64,000 nucleotides of DNA from Sorghum bicolor (taxonomy: Eukaryota; Streptophyta; Magnoliopsida; Poales; Poaceae). Of the stretch, positions 32,759-44,640 are shown piece after piece. The stretch covers positions 33,066,706 to 33,130,705 of the forward strand of contig NC_012870.2 of NCBI RefSeq assembly GCF_000003195.3, given 5' to 3'. The translations under genes and the position numbers were made by a program. The notes under the pieces are model-generated. The model ran no database searches. It saw nothing but the letters and a program-made list of their open reading frames with translations, and had not been told where the DNA came from. Each line of letters starts with the position of its first letter. The stretch's first letter is position 1.

Positions 32759-34916
32759 GAAAACGGAGAGTCCGGTTCGGAGGACTTAAAAACACCGAAC
32801 GCCTTGCCAAGAGGTGAACTTGGTAGTTATCTTTTTTCCTTTCAATTATTTAAAATAGTTTGCTTAGTTAATTAGGTTCATATCATCTTGAAAAGAAAAT
32901 AAAAATGTTAAAAATAGTAAGCCCCATGTGAGTATGCTCATGGCATAAAATACATAAGGACATTCACTGTGGTGGCGTAAAAATGAAAAAAATATATTCA
33001 TGTCCTATAAAAATAAAATTATAAAAATAAATTTATAATCCTACTAAAGAGAGTAACATTTATTGAGAAAGCTCAACATGATAAAGGCTAGATATTTATG
33101 CTAACACTTAACCGGTTCCACAAAGCTTTGTTGTCAATTTGAGCTCCATAGAATTCAAGGATCAAAGAAGACTAGCTGACAGAGGACATCCTAATCTCTC
33201 TCAGGGTGCTGCTGATATTCAAATACACCTCCACCATCTGCTAGCTACATCAGAAGAAATTACGTCAAAATCCAGCTTGGGGGAGAGCACTCCCATTTAT
33301 CCAGTTAAGTGTTCTACCCATGTTTATACTTTACTCAAATAATAAAAAGATGCATAATCATAAAAACCCAAATAAAGATTTTGTGCTTATATATATATCT
33401 TTGCTTAGTTTGCTAAATAAATAAATAAATAAAGTTTGCTATGAACCCTCATGATAAGCTCTCACATGGAAATGATGAATAGTTGCTCTGCCATGACTAG
33501 TTCTCAAAATTGAAATCTCTCTCAAGTTTAGGCATGACTGTTATTAATTAAGATTTGCTCTAAACCTGAACTTGTGGGAAGAGTACTTGATCTAAAGTCT
33601 AAGTCGTTAACAGATATGATATGGGAAGGTTGAGCTGTTATTTATCTGTTCCTAGAGATGCTAGAATTGTGGATAATTTTATCTTTGAAAATATTTAAAA
33701 TGTTACATGATGAGTACCTGTATGATGAGAGTTTAAAATCCTACCACAGCCATATATACATGCTTATTAGACTATGAACCATACATTTACTTTACTGCTT
33801 ATGAGCATTGAGTGTGGTCGAGCTGTGTAGACCCTTAGGAGCTTGTCATGCGGTTAAAATCAAGATTCACTTACACGTTCACTCGTACATGCTGCTTCTA
33901 CTCTGGAAGTATGCATCCACATACATCCACTCATTTCCATATCCAGATTCACCCAAAATTATTCTACTCCTATCTAGGAGAGAATAGCCAAAAATAATAT
34001 CCTATCCCTGTTATTCCCTGTGAAATAAATGCTCAAGTTATCTTGGTTACTACCACTTGCTACATTATTTCAAGAGATGAGTGCTCTTAAAAAAAAAGAA
34101 GATACGAGGAAATAAAAATGGGCAAGTCACCGGAACCTCGAAAGAAAAGAAAAAGTGAGACGAGAGGTAAAAATGGACAAGTGTCCGACAGTAGAATTAG
34201 GGGTACAAGATACCCACCTGAGAGAAAAGAAAAAGAAAATATAGAGCATCTCATTCTCCTCAAAAAGTTTCAAAAGAGCAAGAAAGGTATGCATCCACTC
34301 AAAAGAGCACAAGTAGAATTAGACTTTCACCATTGTTATCACCATCATTACCATACACCATTCATTTGCCACACATGCACATCTTGATTTGACTTATTGA
34401 CTTGTTCTTCTGGATCCATGGTTTGACTATGCAATAAATGTCTTGTAAGTATGTATTAGCTGTCTCCCACCTATGAGCTCCAGATATCAAAACCTTATTA
34501 GAGTAGGGTGAGAGAGAAGGCAATGCCACTATGCCTCATACCAAAAATACCACATACTTTGAGAGAAGGCATACACCATTACTGCCTTGGTAAGGATCTA
34601 GAAATACCACAAAAGAGAGACTAGAGAGAGTCATACAAGGAATCTCTGTGTTTTATTGAAAATCTGCAAAAACTCCAGAGCTATAGTTAATCGAATAACA
34701 AGAGACATGGCGCTTGATTAGACCGTTCTATCTTTTAACTGCTCAAGACACAAGTGACGGTTACAAGCCCCATGGAGATAGGTAAAATGAGTTTTAAGTC
34801 TTGGCAGTTTACCCTACCCAGAAATGAGATCTTGTTTGAACGCATGTGTACCTTTAAGGCATGAAACCACTGCAGAAACTCTTGGGTTCATCTTTGCTCA
34901 GGGACGAGCAAAGGTT
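32759..34916 (+). other. Non-coding 3' internal region of A1
   Basis: It has no supported gene. A polypurine-like module lies at 33273-33286, a (TAAA)n stretch near 33415-33434, and the conserved inverted-repeat segment at 34175-34207. A conserved stretch near 33805-33860 is shared with A2 and B. Confidence 0.7.
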
Positions 34917-34931
34917 AAGCTTGGGGGAGCT
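34917..34931 (+). other. Polypurine tract of A1
   Basis: AAGCTTGGGGGAGCT directly before the 3' LTR. Confidence 0.88.
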
Positions 34932-36185
34932 TGTTGACGGTCCTTAATGCTCACATTTAACCATCAACTAATCATGGAAAAGGATCCAAATGCAACAAAC
35001 ACTTAGACTTAGGGTTTTATCTGACAGAATTCCACGAGTTTGGTGTTTGTCTATTTCTGCAGGGGGTTATCAGGAAATACGGAAGAATGGCCCACACGTC
35101 GGGTTTACATAGAGATATTAACATGCCGTGCAATTTTCTATCATCTAGAAGACTCCAGAACCCACAGGAACGAACGGGAAGCCGAGAGGGCTTAGGGACA
35201 GGGTGCCCGCCGTACTCCTTAGGGCGCCCGCCCACCTTCAGTGTCCAATTCGGACCCGTTTTGCGGATCATGCTCCACCAACCTAAAGGATCAAGGAAAA
35301 CCATGCGATTAATGTCGGTTTGATCCGACGGCCCAGATTCATCTAAAAATAGTATATAAGCAAGGCCCCCTGGCCCCTGGAGATCATACCTCTTCTAGAG
35401 AATCAAAGCTAGGGTTTCAATTCTTCATCCAAGTAGAGAGGATTCCTCTAGTTCATCTAGTTCTACCTCTAGTTCATCTAGTGCTAGTTCTAGTTCTAGT
35501 TCCTGTAGTTCTAGTTCTAGTTGTAATCTAGAAAATAGGGAGAGAGAAGAGGAGAGCGGAGGAGGTGCCGGATATGTCGGGTCTTCCTCAACATTATACT
35601 TTTGCAGCAACTGGTTCATTCTTCATCGTTCTCCAAGTTCTTCAATTCATAATTCCTGAGTTCTTTAATTACTTTTATTTACATTCAAGTTATTTATTGG
35701 ATTCCCGCTTGCATCAAGTGCTCCAGTCTTTATAACGCTAGAGTAGTAATTAATAGATTAGACGTGGTGTTTAGTCTTGCAATTACTTGGAATTGCACCC
35801 AATCCTGCGGATTGTTGTGGTAGCCCTAGGGTAGTGACAGCCCTAACGGTCGACGTATTCCACCTCGTTCGGATCGGTGTTTGTAGGACCATAGTCAGAG
35901 CTTCCTAGCCCCCTTCTCATCTCTTTCTGTGGTTAGTGTTCTGATGTCCCGAAATAGATAATCTTGAAGTAATTCTTGATTCATAGATCAACTAGAGAAC
36001 TCTCAGGAAAGTTTCTCTCTTCCCACCAAAAATAATTATATAGTTATCCTTGGGCGATCTTGATTCTTAATTAGTACACTCACGTTCCCAGTGGAAAATC
36101 GATACTCTAAAATACTCCCGGGTGAAGGCTACATCGGTATCCATACGCTTGCGGATTTTTCTGTTTGCTTTTAAAATACCCAACA
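34932..36185 (+). repeat. A1 3' LTR
   Basis: TGTTGACGGTCC to ATACCCAACA, 1254 bp. It is closely similar to the 5' LTR apart from point changes and a shorter hexamer array. Confidence 0.93.
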
Positions 36186-36190
36186 TAGGA

Positions 36191-36473
36191 GATTACTCTG
36201 ATTCTTCTACTATTCGGGTTACTTGCTTGATAAGATGATATTATACAAAGTTTACCGGAGTCAGAACCAGAGTGCATTATCTATTTCCTTTTTCTTGATA
36301 TGATCTAGCCTAATTGTTGGGTTAAGTCTAGATACTTTGTCATCATCACAATTGTTCCCTGTGGATACAATATTTAAAACCTCCGGGTAAAATATGACAC
36401 TGGTATGATATCTATGTGCTTGCGGATAATGCTACTTAAATCTATTTAAATGGAGTGCAATTAATTTATACCA
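36191..36473 (+). repeat. Athila-like LTR fragment C', right piece
   Basis: It continues 28538 and ends TTATACCAACA. The homologue at 62940-63242 has the same end. It is directly followed by minus-strand gag, so this plus-oriented LTR lies in an opposite-oriented element. Confidence 0.7.
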
Positions 36474-36804
36474 ACAACTAGCATCTTCATGGGCCTTCCC
36501 ATAGAAATAGCTTGCTTGCACCTTGTTGATTAGCGCTGGCTTAACTCAAATGATCATTAATGCCCATAGCTGGCCCAGTATAGATGTTGGCTATAGTGGG
36601 AGCTGAGAACTCACGAAGTGACTTGTCAGCCATGACGTCAATCTGTGGTGTCAAACTTTGAGTAGGTCGATCTTCTGACTCAGGAGGATTGGCAAGCTGA
36701 AATGTTGATGATATTGATTGATTCCTTCTCAACTTAGCCTTCGTCTTTCTAATCAATGTCTCTAGATTATCAATGAAGTTATCTAGGAGATCAAACCTGT
36801 TCAT
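36474..36804 (-). pseudogene. Athila gag N-terminal fragment (element C)
   Basis: From ATG 36804 the frame encodes a Gag N-terminus with SLREFSAPTIANIYTGP, matching LQEFSAPSLENIPTGP of element B Gag. It breaks by frameshift near 36550, after which KAHEDA is readable in another frame, and it is cut at 36473 by LTR fragment C'. The remaining Gag is absent. Confidence 0.75.
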
Positions 36805-36931
36805 ACATTACCCTGCATATGATAAAAATAGACAAAAAGACAAGGGTAAAGCTACATGAGTGAGATGAGTGGATGGTGCTCAATCCATGAGTGGATGCAG
36901 TGATGCTCATTATCCTCTGATGCTTTCACCT

Positions 36932-36949
36932 TCTCCGGTAACGGCGCCA
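36932..36949 (-). other. Primer-binding site, tRNA-Asp, degenerate (element C)
   Basis: It matches the Asp primer site with two changes and lies 8 bases from the LTR at 36958. Confidence 0.75.
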
Positions 36950-37103
36950 AAAATGCTTGTTGACACTTAACACAATTACTAAAAATAGACTTTTAAACCT
37001 ATCTCTAGCAACAGCGTCAAAATTACTTTACATCACTTAAGATAGGTTGTCATCCCTAACATGATGTAGAAGTGCTGGTATTAAATCTATATGCTTTTCT
37101 AGG

Positions 37104-37105
37104 AA

Positions 37106-37136
<31 letters not shown>

Positions 37137-37137
37137 A
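37104..37137. repeat. (AAAT)n microsatellite
   Basis: Eight or so perfect tandem AAAT units inside the element C LTR. Confidence 0.9.
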
Positions 37138-37752
37138 GATCCGCAAGTGCATAGATAATACCGATGTATAGCATTTTAACCAGGAGTATTCGAGGTATCG
37201 TTATTTATATTTTTACCACTAGGAAGGGACTTGCAATGGATAATGAGCAATGAGCACTGCATGTAATCAATGGAGACCTTAACCAAGTCTTTATCTATCT
37301 CTCATGCAGGGCAAGTGTCACATAAGATAAATATATAAATATGAATAATAAGTGACAGATGATAAATAAGAATTCGTAGCCATAAGATAAACATGATAAT
37401 CATCTCAATTAGAGTACTCTAAGTCTATAGCACTAGCATGGTATTAGTACAGTCTACAAGAATAAATCCTAAGTATTTTAACTATACTGTCAAAGCATAC
37501 ATTGATTAGTGCAAGTACACCTAGCATCATCACTATAAAAAGTTATATCTATGCATAGTGATATTAGCAAAAAAGATCATGAACAAAGAAGAAGTCACTT
37601 CTCTGTAATAATGGTGCTCTACAATCCTTATAATCGGGAGAAGGAATACAAAAGGACTCAACAGGACTATCACTCGTTCGATCTACCTCAAGCTCCGGAC
37701 TATAAGGGGTAATCGCAGATAAATACGGTCTAGGCACCTCGCCTACACAATA

Positions 37753-38112
37753 CTCCCTCCATACTCAAATTTCTTGACGTTTAGGATATGATTGTGCTTA
37801 CCAAGGAGTGATTAAATAGGGGTAAGTTCTCCATATCTGCCCCTAATAAATATGGTTGCGGGTTCATTTTTTCCCAGAACCAACCAAAGGCAATTGGGTA
37901 GCTCAGCCCAGGCAGGTTTTGGTTGCGAGGTTTGAGGTTCAAAGGCTGGCGCAACCTCTTTTTTTTGCTGCTGCATGGCCATTATTAGGGAGCTGATCAG
38001 GCAGCCCCTAGTGGCAAACACGTCAATAGTATACCAGGAGGGAGTACAACATCAACTTTTGCGAAAACAGGCATAGAGCCCAAAACGTCAAGAAATTTAG
38101 GTATGGAGGGAA
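37753..38112. mobile_element. Stowaway-like MITE (Tc1/mariner type)
   Basis: It has inverted repeats of about 30 bases beginning CTCCCTCCATAC on the left and its near-complement on the right. It is flanked by TA on both sides (37751-37752, 38113-38114). The CTCCCTCC start and TA target are hallmarks of Stowaway. At 360 bp it is longer than most family members. No transposase is encoded. Confidence 0.85.
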
Positions 38113-38433
38113 TATCTATCACTTACCCATCGGCCTAATGAGTAAGCGCTATATGATCCTATGCATAAACATAATTCTAATCTAACTACGCTAAGCATAT
38201 AATCAAAGTAGACTATGAACAATATAATTGAGAATATAAGCAAATAGAATAAAGTCAATTCTGATATAATCAAATAGATCAAAGTCATATTCATAGTAGC
38301 AAGAACTAATATAAGTATAAGAAAGAGAATAAGAGTTTACCACGAACTGAAGATTGATCTGGACTCCTTCTAGATCTATTCCTATGTAGCTATGCTAAAG
38401 AACTATAGAGATCTAATTGAGATGGTGGCTAAG

Positions 38434-39593
38434 TGATATGACCAAGCCACCAAGCAAGATGTCACAAGCTCCAAGTCAAGCTACACCTACTCAAGTTTCA
38501 CCTACACCGACACCAGCGCAAGTCATCGATGGACCGATTACACATAGTCGTGCAGAGAAGCTACAACAAGAGGTCCACGCGCTACTTTGTGAGATTCATT
38601 TTAACATTAATGAGAATTATATACTACCTAAGTGTTGTACCTTGATTGCACTCAGGCATATAGAAGAAGAGAAGGATGAATCGGACCCTGAAGGTGGACT
38701 AGCAAATTGGACTAGTAGAGTCAAGAACGAACCGGTGCAAAGAAATCTTCATAACTTTTACTCAAAAGCTATGAAGGCCCATAAGGACTTTTTGGAAAGC
38801 TTGTCGAGTCTAGTTTCAAGCCCAAGTGGTTGCACCTGAATTGGATTCTCCTTTGTCTAGATATGACTGCGTGAATACTGACTGGTCAGAAGATCAAAAG
38901 TCAGCATGATGTTCAACTTCCCATGCAAAACTGTACTATTCTACATTATTTCATGGTGCATGCTGCACATGGTGTGAAAGGTTATTAAGTTATCTTTCCA
39001 ATGCATCTAGCCATGCATCATTTGGAAGTTCCAAGGTGGAGTTATTGCCAAACACTAAAGACTGCACCAAAGACCAACAGCCACGCGGGAACTCTCCACG
39101 AAGTCATCTCAATGAGGCCCTTTCACATAGTCTGCCTTAGCTTTTCCATTTTGTGTTTCTACCTATCTAGCAGGGCTGTTGCTAGTATAAATACCCCCTA
39201 AGACTCATTGTAATTTCAGACTTTTAATAATTGAAATACAGAACCCCTTTGTTCAGATGCGTGCTAACAAATTCAGAGAGTGATCTCTACCCCTTTGCTC
39301 CTATGATTTCCTCGCGGGATTACATAGGCAGCGACTTCATCCGCTCCCAATTGGTGCTCCTACTCCCATCAAGGTATTCCTTGATTGATTGTAGGTTGTG
39401 TTGGTTGGTTCTTTGAGAGTGTGGTTGGGCGAATCCTCGATTTAGGTTGCCGGTTAAAGACGGTGGTTGGCTTTGTGTTTTATTTGCCAGGTTGCACTAG
39501 TTATCGCTGCTTATAGCAAGTTATCCGGCTGTTCTTTAGCTAGTTATCGGTGTTCTTCCTACGTCGTGAACATCGAGACAACGTGTCGCATCA
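38434..39593 (+). mobile_element. Solo LTR of a chromovirus-like element encoding a pol tail
   Basis: TGATATGACC to GTGTCGCATCA, 1160 bp, flanked by CTAAG (38429-38433 and 39594-39598). Its first 400 bases are an open frame (to 38839) carrying GPITHSRAEKLQQEVHALL, the C-terminal tail typical of some grass gypsy polyproteins. The rest is LTR-like, with TATAAATA near 39186 and a probable R/U5. The pol frame therefore ran into the 3' LTR. Confidence 0.8.
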
Positions 39594-39834
39594 CTAAGAA
39601 TCCTATAGAGACAGATCTATTCGAGGGACCCCTCTCTATCTAATTAATTTTCTCTTGACCTTCTCAGAGAATAATGAACTCCTCCTCCAGGGGGTCAGGG
39701 TCTTTATTTATAGTCCGCTAGGAATTACCACAGCCCTTGGATCAAACCAACTTAAACGTGCGCTTAATATTATGATTTTAATCCTTTCTCATGCTATGTT
39801 GACGGTTAAAAAGAGTACTTATCTACTGTCAACA

Positions 39835-40271
39835 CGCCCCCCGCTGATCCTCCTAGTTAGGCGACCCGCACCCCTAGCCCGTGATGGGCCAGACGAAAGT
39901 CTTGTGGGGCCACAAGCTTTGCTCTTGGGCCCACCAGGGGCCCACAACAACCTCCCAGTCCACCATGGTCGGTAACCAGTACCCCTAGTCCACTGCCTGG
40001 TGGGAAAAGCACACCGAGGGCATCGACATCAAAGCACGTCACACCACCACCACTATGCTCGGAGCATGATCCAGCATTGGAAGGGCACGCGATTGCATCG
40101 ACCTCACTCCCGTTCAGACTGAGGAACGCGGCCATGACCTACGCCTCTTTCACAAGCACTTCTCTAAGTGCTTATACAGACCTTTTAGGTCACCACTTAA
40201 GGTCTACCCTTGACCTCATTGCCACTCAACCAGTGTCAACCTTTCCTAAGGGGGACTCCTCGGATGATGGC
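39835..40271 (+). pseudogene. Tat-type gag N-terminal fragment, left piece (G)
   Basis: A plus-strand frame from about 40077 has STSLPFRLRNAAMTYASFTS and a KGDSSDDG motif. After removal of A2 it continues in frame at 62202 as MLVGVDFSGIDD. I recall such stretches from N-terminal regions of Tat/RIRE2-like gag proteins in grasses. Upstream (39835-40076) the frame is broken. Confidence 0.55.
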
Positions 40272-41483
40272 TGTTGATATTTGGTAACGCAATAAGGAAA
40301 TGATCCGCAAGCGCACGGATATCGGTGAGCATTTCACCCGGGAGGTTTTCCAGAGTATCGTATTTATATTTTTACCACTGGGAGAAAGGGTGCATCTGAC
40401 TAACCAAATCTATTGCTACTATCCCTTTAGGCTACAAAGAATGTCTCTCGATGTGAGTGATAAATAGAGAAGACTGCAACCGTAGTCTCCTTCTAACCTT
40501 GATAAGGATGATCTGCTGTTCTAATGGGGAGGCTAACGAAATCTAGACACCACAAAGGATGTTCAACCCGCACCTATAAACCCTATCCTTCTTGCTAACG
40601 AGATGTGATCTGCAAAGGTAACTCGGAATTATCACATTCCTCACTACTACCACGGTCCAGCTAATCAGGGAATATCTATGAGTACCCCAGCCTAAACACC
40701 AAGTTTACGCCAGCAATGATTACTCTAAACTATACGCGAAGAGATTAAAGTAAACTCATAAACCATAAGAACAATAAAACAAGAACTTACTAGAATTTAG
40801 AAGTCGAAATACTGAAGAATCCTAGGAGCAAGCTTCGGGTTAGGAGAACTTGATCCCGCAGGTACAAGCTTGGAGTAGACACCGACAGGCCGGGCTTCCT
40901 CCAATCTACACCTCCACTCTATCTCTCTCAATCTAGTAGAAACTAGAAGATCTATTTCTACTTTACATTGGTTGCTAAGCCTAAAAAGAAATATTAATTA
41001 AAGAAGAGGTTTTCCTTTGAGGGCACCCCTCAATCTCTATGATAATTTCTTGTCTTCTCCAGGGGCCAGGGGGTCTCCTTATATAGTCCTCCTCCTCTAT
41101 GCGTTTTTGGGTCGGTAGGCGAGGTGGTACTATGTTTTCCTTGATCCAATAGGTCGGTGGAACGTCGTGTGCGAAGAAAGTCCCGAAGGGCTTCCAGAGG
41201 TGGGCGGGCGCCCTGGGCCTGGCCCCTTTCGGCCTCCGCTTCCTTCCCGTGGCTTCTGGAGTCTTCTAGATGGTAGAAAATTGTGCGGTGCGTTGATATC
41301 TCTATGTAATCCCGACATGTGGGCCTTTCTTCCTTATTTCCTGATAACCCCCTGCAGAAATAGACAAACACCAAAACTCGTGGAATTCTGTCAGATAAAA
41401 CCCTAAGTCTAGATGTTGATTTCATTTGGATCCTTTTCTTTGTTTAATTGATAATTAAATTTGATACTTAAGGACCGTCAACA
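40272..41483 (-). repeat. A2 3' LTR
   Basis: TGTTGATATTTGG to CCGTCAACA in plus coordinates. It has a single GGGCGGGCGCCC motif near 41200, whereas the 5' LTR has two. Confidence 0.93.
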
Positions 41484-43680
41484 AACTATGGATCATAAGT
41501 TGTTGCAAGGATAGACATACCTCTTGCTCGTCCCTGAGCAAGGATAGACTCACCTATGGATCATAAGTTGTTGCAATATCTTTAAAAATTGACGGTACAC
41601 ATGCTTTTTAGATAAGATCTTATCTCTAAGTTAGAGTAAACTGTCAAGACTTAAAACTTACTTACTTTACCTTTCACCATGGGACTTGTAACTGTCACTT
41701 CTTTCTTGAGAGGTTAAAAGATAGAACAGTCTAGTCAAGTGCCATGTCTCTTATTCTTGATCAGCTATAGCTCTGGGGTTTTTTTGCAGATTTTCAAATA
41801 CAACTCAGAGATTCCTTTTATGACTCTCTCAGATCTCTCTTTTGTGGTATTTCTGGATCCTTACCAAGGCAGTGATGGTATATGCCTTCTCTCAAGATAT
41901 GTGGTATTTATGATATAAGGCATAGTGACATTGCCTTCTCTCTCACCCTACTCTAATAAGGCTTTAATATCTGGAGCTCATAGGTGGGAGATAAAATATA
42001 CATACTTACAAGACATTTATTGCATAGTCAAACCATGGATCCAAAAAACAAATCAATAAGCCAAATCAAGATGTGCATGTGTGGCGAATGAATGGTGATA
42101 ACAATGGTGAAAACAATGATGGAAACAATGGTGGTGGAAGTCTAATTCTACTTCTTTTGAGGGGATACATACCTTCCTTGCTTTTTTTAAACATTATGAA
42201 GAGAATGAGATGCTCTATATTTTTCTTTTCTCTGAGGTGGGTATCTTGTACCCCTAATTCTACTGTCGGACACTTGTCCATTTTTACCTCTCGTCTCACT
42301 TTTTCTTTTCTTTCGAGGTTCCGAGCACTTGCTCCTTTTTATTTCCTCATATTTTTCTTTTTTTTTTCTCTTTTCTTTTTTTTAGAGCACTCATCTCTTG
42401 AGATAATGTAGCAAGTGGTAGTAACAAGATAACTTGAGCATTTATTTCACAAGGAAGAACAAAATTATTTTTGGCTATTCTCTCCCGGATTAGGGGTAGA
42501 ATATTTTTGGATGATTCTAGAGATGGAAATGTATGGATATATGTGGATGGTACTTCCAGAGTAGAAGTAGCATGTGTGAGTGAACGTGCAAGTGAATCTT
42601 GATTTAACCACATGACAAGCTCCCAAGGGTCTACACAGCTTGACCACACTCAATGCTCATAAGCAGTAAAAAGTAAATGTGTGGCTCGAAGCCTAGCAAG
42701 CATGTATATACGGCTGTGGTAGGAATTTAAACTCTCATCATACAGGAACTCATCATGCAACATTTTAAAGATTTCCAAAGATAAAATTCTCCAGAATTCT
42801 AGCATCTCTAGAAACAGATAAACAGCAGCTCAACCTTCCCATATCGTATCCGTTAACAACTTAGATTTCAGATCAAGTTTTCATCCCACAAGTTTAGGTC
42901 TAGAGCAAGCTTTAAATTATAACAGTTATGTCTAAACTTGAGAGAGAACTTAAAATGTGCAAATTAGGCAGAGGAACTATTCATCATTTCCATGCTTGAG
43001 TTTTATTGTTAAGATACAGATTAGCATAGCCAGTTTATTTATTTATTAAATACACTAAGCAAAAGACATATATATATAAGCATAAAATCTTTATTTGGTT
43101 TTTCATAGTTATGTATATTTATATTCTAAAATAATATAAGTATAAAGATAGATAGATAGAAATACTTATCGAGATAAATGGGGGTGCTCTCCCCCAAGCT
43201 GAATTTTGACGTAATTTCTCTTGATGTAGCTAGCAGGTGGCAGAGGTGTATTTGAAAGTTAGCAGCATTGTGACAGCAATTAGAATATCCTCCGTCTGCC
43301 AGTCTTCTTGATTCTTAGATTCTGTGGAGCTCAAATAGACAACAAAGCTTGTGGAACTGATTAAGTGTTAGCATAAATATCTAGCCTTTATCATGTTGAG
43401 ACTCCTTAATAATTTTTACTCCCTATTTTTATATTTTTATTTTATAAAGCAGAAAAATATTTTTATTTTATTTTTATGCCACCACAGTGAATGTACTTAT
43501 GGGTTTTATGCCACTCGTATCCTCACATGGGGCTTACTGTTTTTCACATTTTTACTTTCTGTTTAGAACTTAATTAACTAAATGAACTACTTGAAATAAT
43601 TGAAAGGGAAAGGATAACTACCAAGTTTACCTCTTGGCAAGGCGTTCGGTGTTTTTAAGTCCTCCGAACGGGACTCTCCT
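41484..43680 (-). other. Non-coding 3' internal region of A2
   Basis: It has no supported gene. The expected polypurine tract beside the LTR is not recognisable (41484 onward is not purine-rich on the minus strand). An internal module is present at 43186-43200. The conserved inverted-repeat segment is at 42247-42279. Confidence 0.7.
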
Positions 43681-44250
43681 CCATCTCAATTATCCTGAGG
43701 TTCGTTGGGTGGCGTAGTCGGTACTTCCGGCAGCGCCTCCTCTTCATGTATAGTTATCTTCATTTTCCACACCTAACTTGGTGCTTCGGTCTCCTCTGGA
43801 TAATTCTGTTTAAACTCAACGTCTTCTGACCTTACAACTTCTCCTTCGTAGTCTGCCCATCCGTCCTTGATGATTTGCCTCCTCTGGTTGCGGTTGCGTC
43901 GTCTTCTTCTTGTCCTGACCTGCTTAGAATCTTCAACTATATAGTTAGAATCATTAAAGTAATGGCGTACCTTCTCAGAGGGGAAATACACGTGGACTTC
44001 TCCGGTTCCAATGTAGATGATAACTTTGATAGTGTTGAGGAATGGTCTTCCAAGGATGATGGGTGGATCGTACTCGTCTTCTCCCATGTCAATGTTCTGA
44101 AAATCATGTGGAGCTAAATATATATTGGTTGTAGGGGCATGGTTCCATGCAGGAGCTGATAAGTGACTGCGGCCATTATGTTGACGTTAGATCCGGTGTC
44201 GTAGAGTGTTTTCTAAAAAGAGTATCTGTTGGTTGTTCACTCGATGCTTG
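43681..44250 (-). pseudogene. Athila protease-like domain 2 (A2)
   Basis: On the minus strand a DTGSNVNIM active-site motif is readable near 44190. GEDEYDPPIILGRPFLNT follows around 44087-44030, then a basic stretch RTRRRRRNRNQRRQ and an acidic tail. Stops and frameshifts break it. The DTG here is absent from the A1 copy. Confidence 0.7.
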
Positions 44251-44390
44251 GAACACCAGGGTCGTCCTTCTTGATCAAGAAAGGTGACTTGAGTCAACGA
44301 TCTTGACCTCCTTGAGCTGCAGTGACCATCTTAGCTGACTCGGTCCACATTTGTTTGTTCCTGTTCCTCCTGTTGGTCCTCTTTCTTGGT

Positions 44391-44640
44391 TCATGTCGGG
44401 ATTGCTCTGAAGTTTATGTAGTCTTGTTCTTGAAGGAAAGTCTCCTTCTTCCCCTTGATGTAGAGACTAATCTTGGCAGCATTAGCGCAGATGACAGCTC
44501 TGGTGTTTAGGAATGGCCTCCCTAAGATGATGGGTGCCCTCTCCTCAGTACCAATCTCTATCACCACGAAGTTTGCTGGAGCGTACAAGGTACCAACTTG
44601 GACACAGAGGTTCTTTAATATTTCCTTTGGGAAACTAAGT
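44391..44640 (-). pseudogene. Athila protease-like domain 1 (A2), C-terminal part
   Basis: A minus-strand frame has APANFVVIEIGTEERAPIILG and the GRPFLNT motif, then KISLYIKGKKETF. The DFGSS region seen in A1 is missing at the corresponding place (about 44650-44760), so the active site of this copy is deleted. Confidence 0.7.

Larger units (their letters stand above)
28539..36185 (+). mobile_element. Non-autonomous Athila-like element A1
   Basis: 7647 bp with perfect TAGGA duplications (28534-28538 and 36186-36190). The LTRs are 1279 and 1254 bp, with a tRNA-Asp primer site and polypurine tract in the right places. The internal 5.1 kb holds a decayed ORF after the primer site, two tandem protease-like domains and a long non-coding 3' region. 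There is no Gag core, RT, RNase H or integrase. Its closest relative here is A2 in the opposite orientation. Confidence 0.93.
36958..39834 (-). repeat. Athila-like LTR of element C with two insertions
   Basis: Starts TGTTGACACTTAAC and ends CTACTGTCAACA in plus coordinates. Removing the MITE (37753-38112) and the solo LTR (38434-39593) with one duplication each leaves about 1.35 kb, in the range of its relatives. The microsatellite (AAAT)n is at 37104-37137. Confidence 0.8.
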
